From Archilochus colubris (taxonomy: Eukaryota; Chordata; Aves; Apodiformes; Trochilidae), in contig CM041084.1 of assembly GCA_023079485.1 (NCBI GenBank), positions 66,125,709-66,189,708 on the forward strand: a DNA stretch of 64,000 nucleotides. Reading direction: 5' to 3'. A model generated the notes under the pieces. It saw nothing but the letters and a program-made list of their open reading frames with translations. It was not told where the DNA came from and ran no database searches. Below are positions 62,901 to 64,000 of the stretch, one piece after another. The position numbers and the translations under genes are program-made. The number at the start of each line of letters is the position of its first letter. Positions within the stretch are counted from its first letter, which is position 1.

Positions 62901-64000
62901 TTACTCAAAGCCCACTTCCTTTTGTTTTGACTTTAATGCTCATGCATTAGCTGGAATGATTTAAGATTGAGACAGGTGTCCCACCACCTGACATCACGCA
63001 CTGAAAAGTAAGGATGTGCTGGCAAAGGGAGAGATCTGGTGACCAGCCTGGCTGAACCACAAGCTGCATGTGCCATCATGTGAAACAATTCAGCCAGAGT
63101 CCAGGAGACCATTCCCATGGCATTTAAGCCTTCCGTACCTTCTAGGTCAGGTAACACCTAGACACAATACCATTTTCCACCTGGGAGTATTTTCAGAAAC
63201 AAGATCTCACAGCAGTTACCCTGGCAAAACTGGAGGCAGATGACAACAGACACCAGTGGTCAGGGTGTCCTGACACTTGCATTCCTGGACTTGAGCTCTT
63301 CTGTAGCTGTGCCTGTTACTGATCTAACTGTACAAAACAACAACTTTCCATGGTGGCATTCAACCCCTAGCCAATTTGACTTTACAAGTTTCAGCAAAAC
63401 GTGGGTAGGCTTTTTTGAAGAACAAGGCAGACTGCAAATGGCTTTTGGTTTTCTTTGTTTGCAAGTACCACAGAAGCACATTACCCTGGGGCTAGAGAAC
63501 TGCTTTTGCTGTCCTTGTGAAAATATGCCTGGGATTTGGCAAGTTACAAGGTTTAATATTTTATATCACTGTTTGGACATGCTCTCTAAGAGGTCAAAAA
63601 ACTTAATATGCACTGAATCCATTCATGGCAACAGGCATCCACTAGTTCTGGTCACCGGGTCAGCTCAGTGACTGAGGCAAACAGTGCCTTTCACACTCTG
63701 CAATGTCTCTTATTTCTTCTCTCCTGTAAGAGAGGAAGGCAACTTCTGTAACTACAGGCAATGCCACATGGAACCAAAGGTGATTAAAAAGTTGCCGTAA
63801 CACTCACTAAGATACAGGCTTTTACCATGTTCAAACTGCTTAAATATCTATACTGAGAAGTGATATTAAAGTATGTCTCTGAGAAATAAGATAAACGGTA
63901 ATGTTACCACCATCTTCCTCCTCTCCTCAGGAAGATAGACAGACATGAAAGACAGCACGCATGTATCCTTGCTGCTTTGAGGAAGGAAAAATTAAAAAGC
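53922..64000 (-). other. RREB1 intron continuing past the window edge
   Basis: About 10 kb with no coding exon I could find; I looked on the - strand for the preceding CPVCFKEF and YKCTVCGQSF fingers and saw neither. It contains A-rich (57566-57607) and T-rich (58230-58285) low-complexity runs and a CpG-containing patch at 60165-60260. No transposon is recognised with confidence. Confidence 0.65.
60165..60260. promoter_or_regulatory. CpG-containing intronic patch, possible conserved element
   Basis: About six CpG dinucleotides in 95 bases, within AT-rich, CpG-poor intron sequence. No coding frame or repeat is recognised. Retained CpGs in an intron can mark an enhancer or an alternative promoter. 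This rests on composition alone. Confidence 0.25.

Noticed and set aside
53922..64000. N-terminal RREB1 exons
   Set aside because: I looked for the upstream fingers on the - strand and saw no match; they probably lie beyond the window.

Overview
The window is vertebrate nuclear DNA, almost certainly from a bird. It carries several CR1 LINE copies with the avian-type 3' end (ATTCTATG repeats), has intron-containing genes with vertebrate splice sites, and holds two genes recognisable exon by exon: SSR1 (TRAP-alpha) on the + strand and RREB1 on the - strand. They lie tail to tail, as I recall for human chromosome 6p24. There are no bacterial-type genes, operons, CRISPR arrays or intact transposons.

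Layout. Positions 1-3250 are upstream DNA with CR1 debris, including one CR1 inserted inside another. A CpG island at about 3280-4680 is the SSR1 promoter and first exon. The SSR1 coding sequence runs in eight exons from 3765 to 14631 and encodes 290 residues; every junction was phase-checked. A long, repeat-poor 3' untranslated region probably ends after the AATAAA at 18844. About 8 kb of intergenic DNA follows, with one CR1 at 24454-24880. RREB1 then runs leftwards: its 3' untranslated region is about 26985-31014 and its last four intact coding exons lie at 31015-31535, 34563-35309, 49256-52001 and 53732-53921. These join in phase to give 1400 C-terminal residues with eleven C2H2 fingers. 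The N-terminal exons (four more fingers in mammals) were not found and probably lie beyond 64000.

The two genes do unrelated jobs. SSR1 makes an ER-membrane subunit of the translocon-associated protein complex. RREB1 makes a large zinc-finger transcription factor acting downstream of RAS/MAPK and TGF-beta signalling. They share only neighbourhood.

Most interesting observations. (1) A decayed RREB1 cassette exon at 44031-44190 still resembles the mammalian zinc-finger exon, but it has a frame shift, lost histidines and no donor site; skipping it keeps the frame. (2) A candidate 15-nt in-frame SSR1 microexon at 12995-13009 has good splice sites and four GCATG (RBFOX-type) motifs just downstream. 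(3) An 86-bp palindromic element in the RREB1 3' untranslated region has 18-bp terminal inverted repeats and is flanked by TTAA on both sides, like a piggyBac-type MITE. (4) The SSR1 promoter carries a perfect GTCACGTGAC palindrome. I see no evidence of a wholly new biological system.
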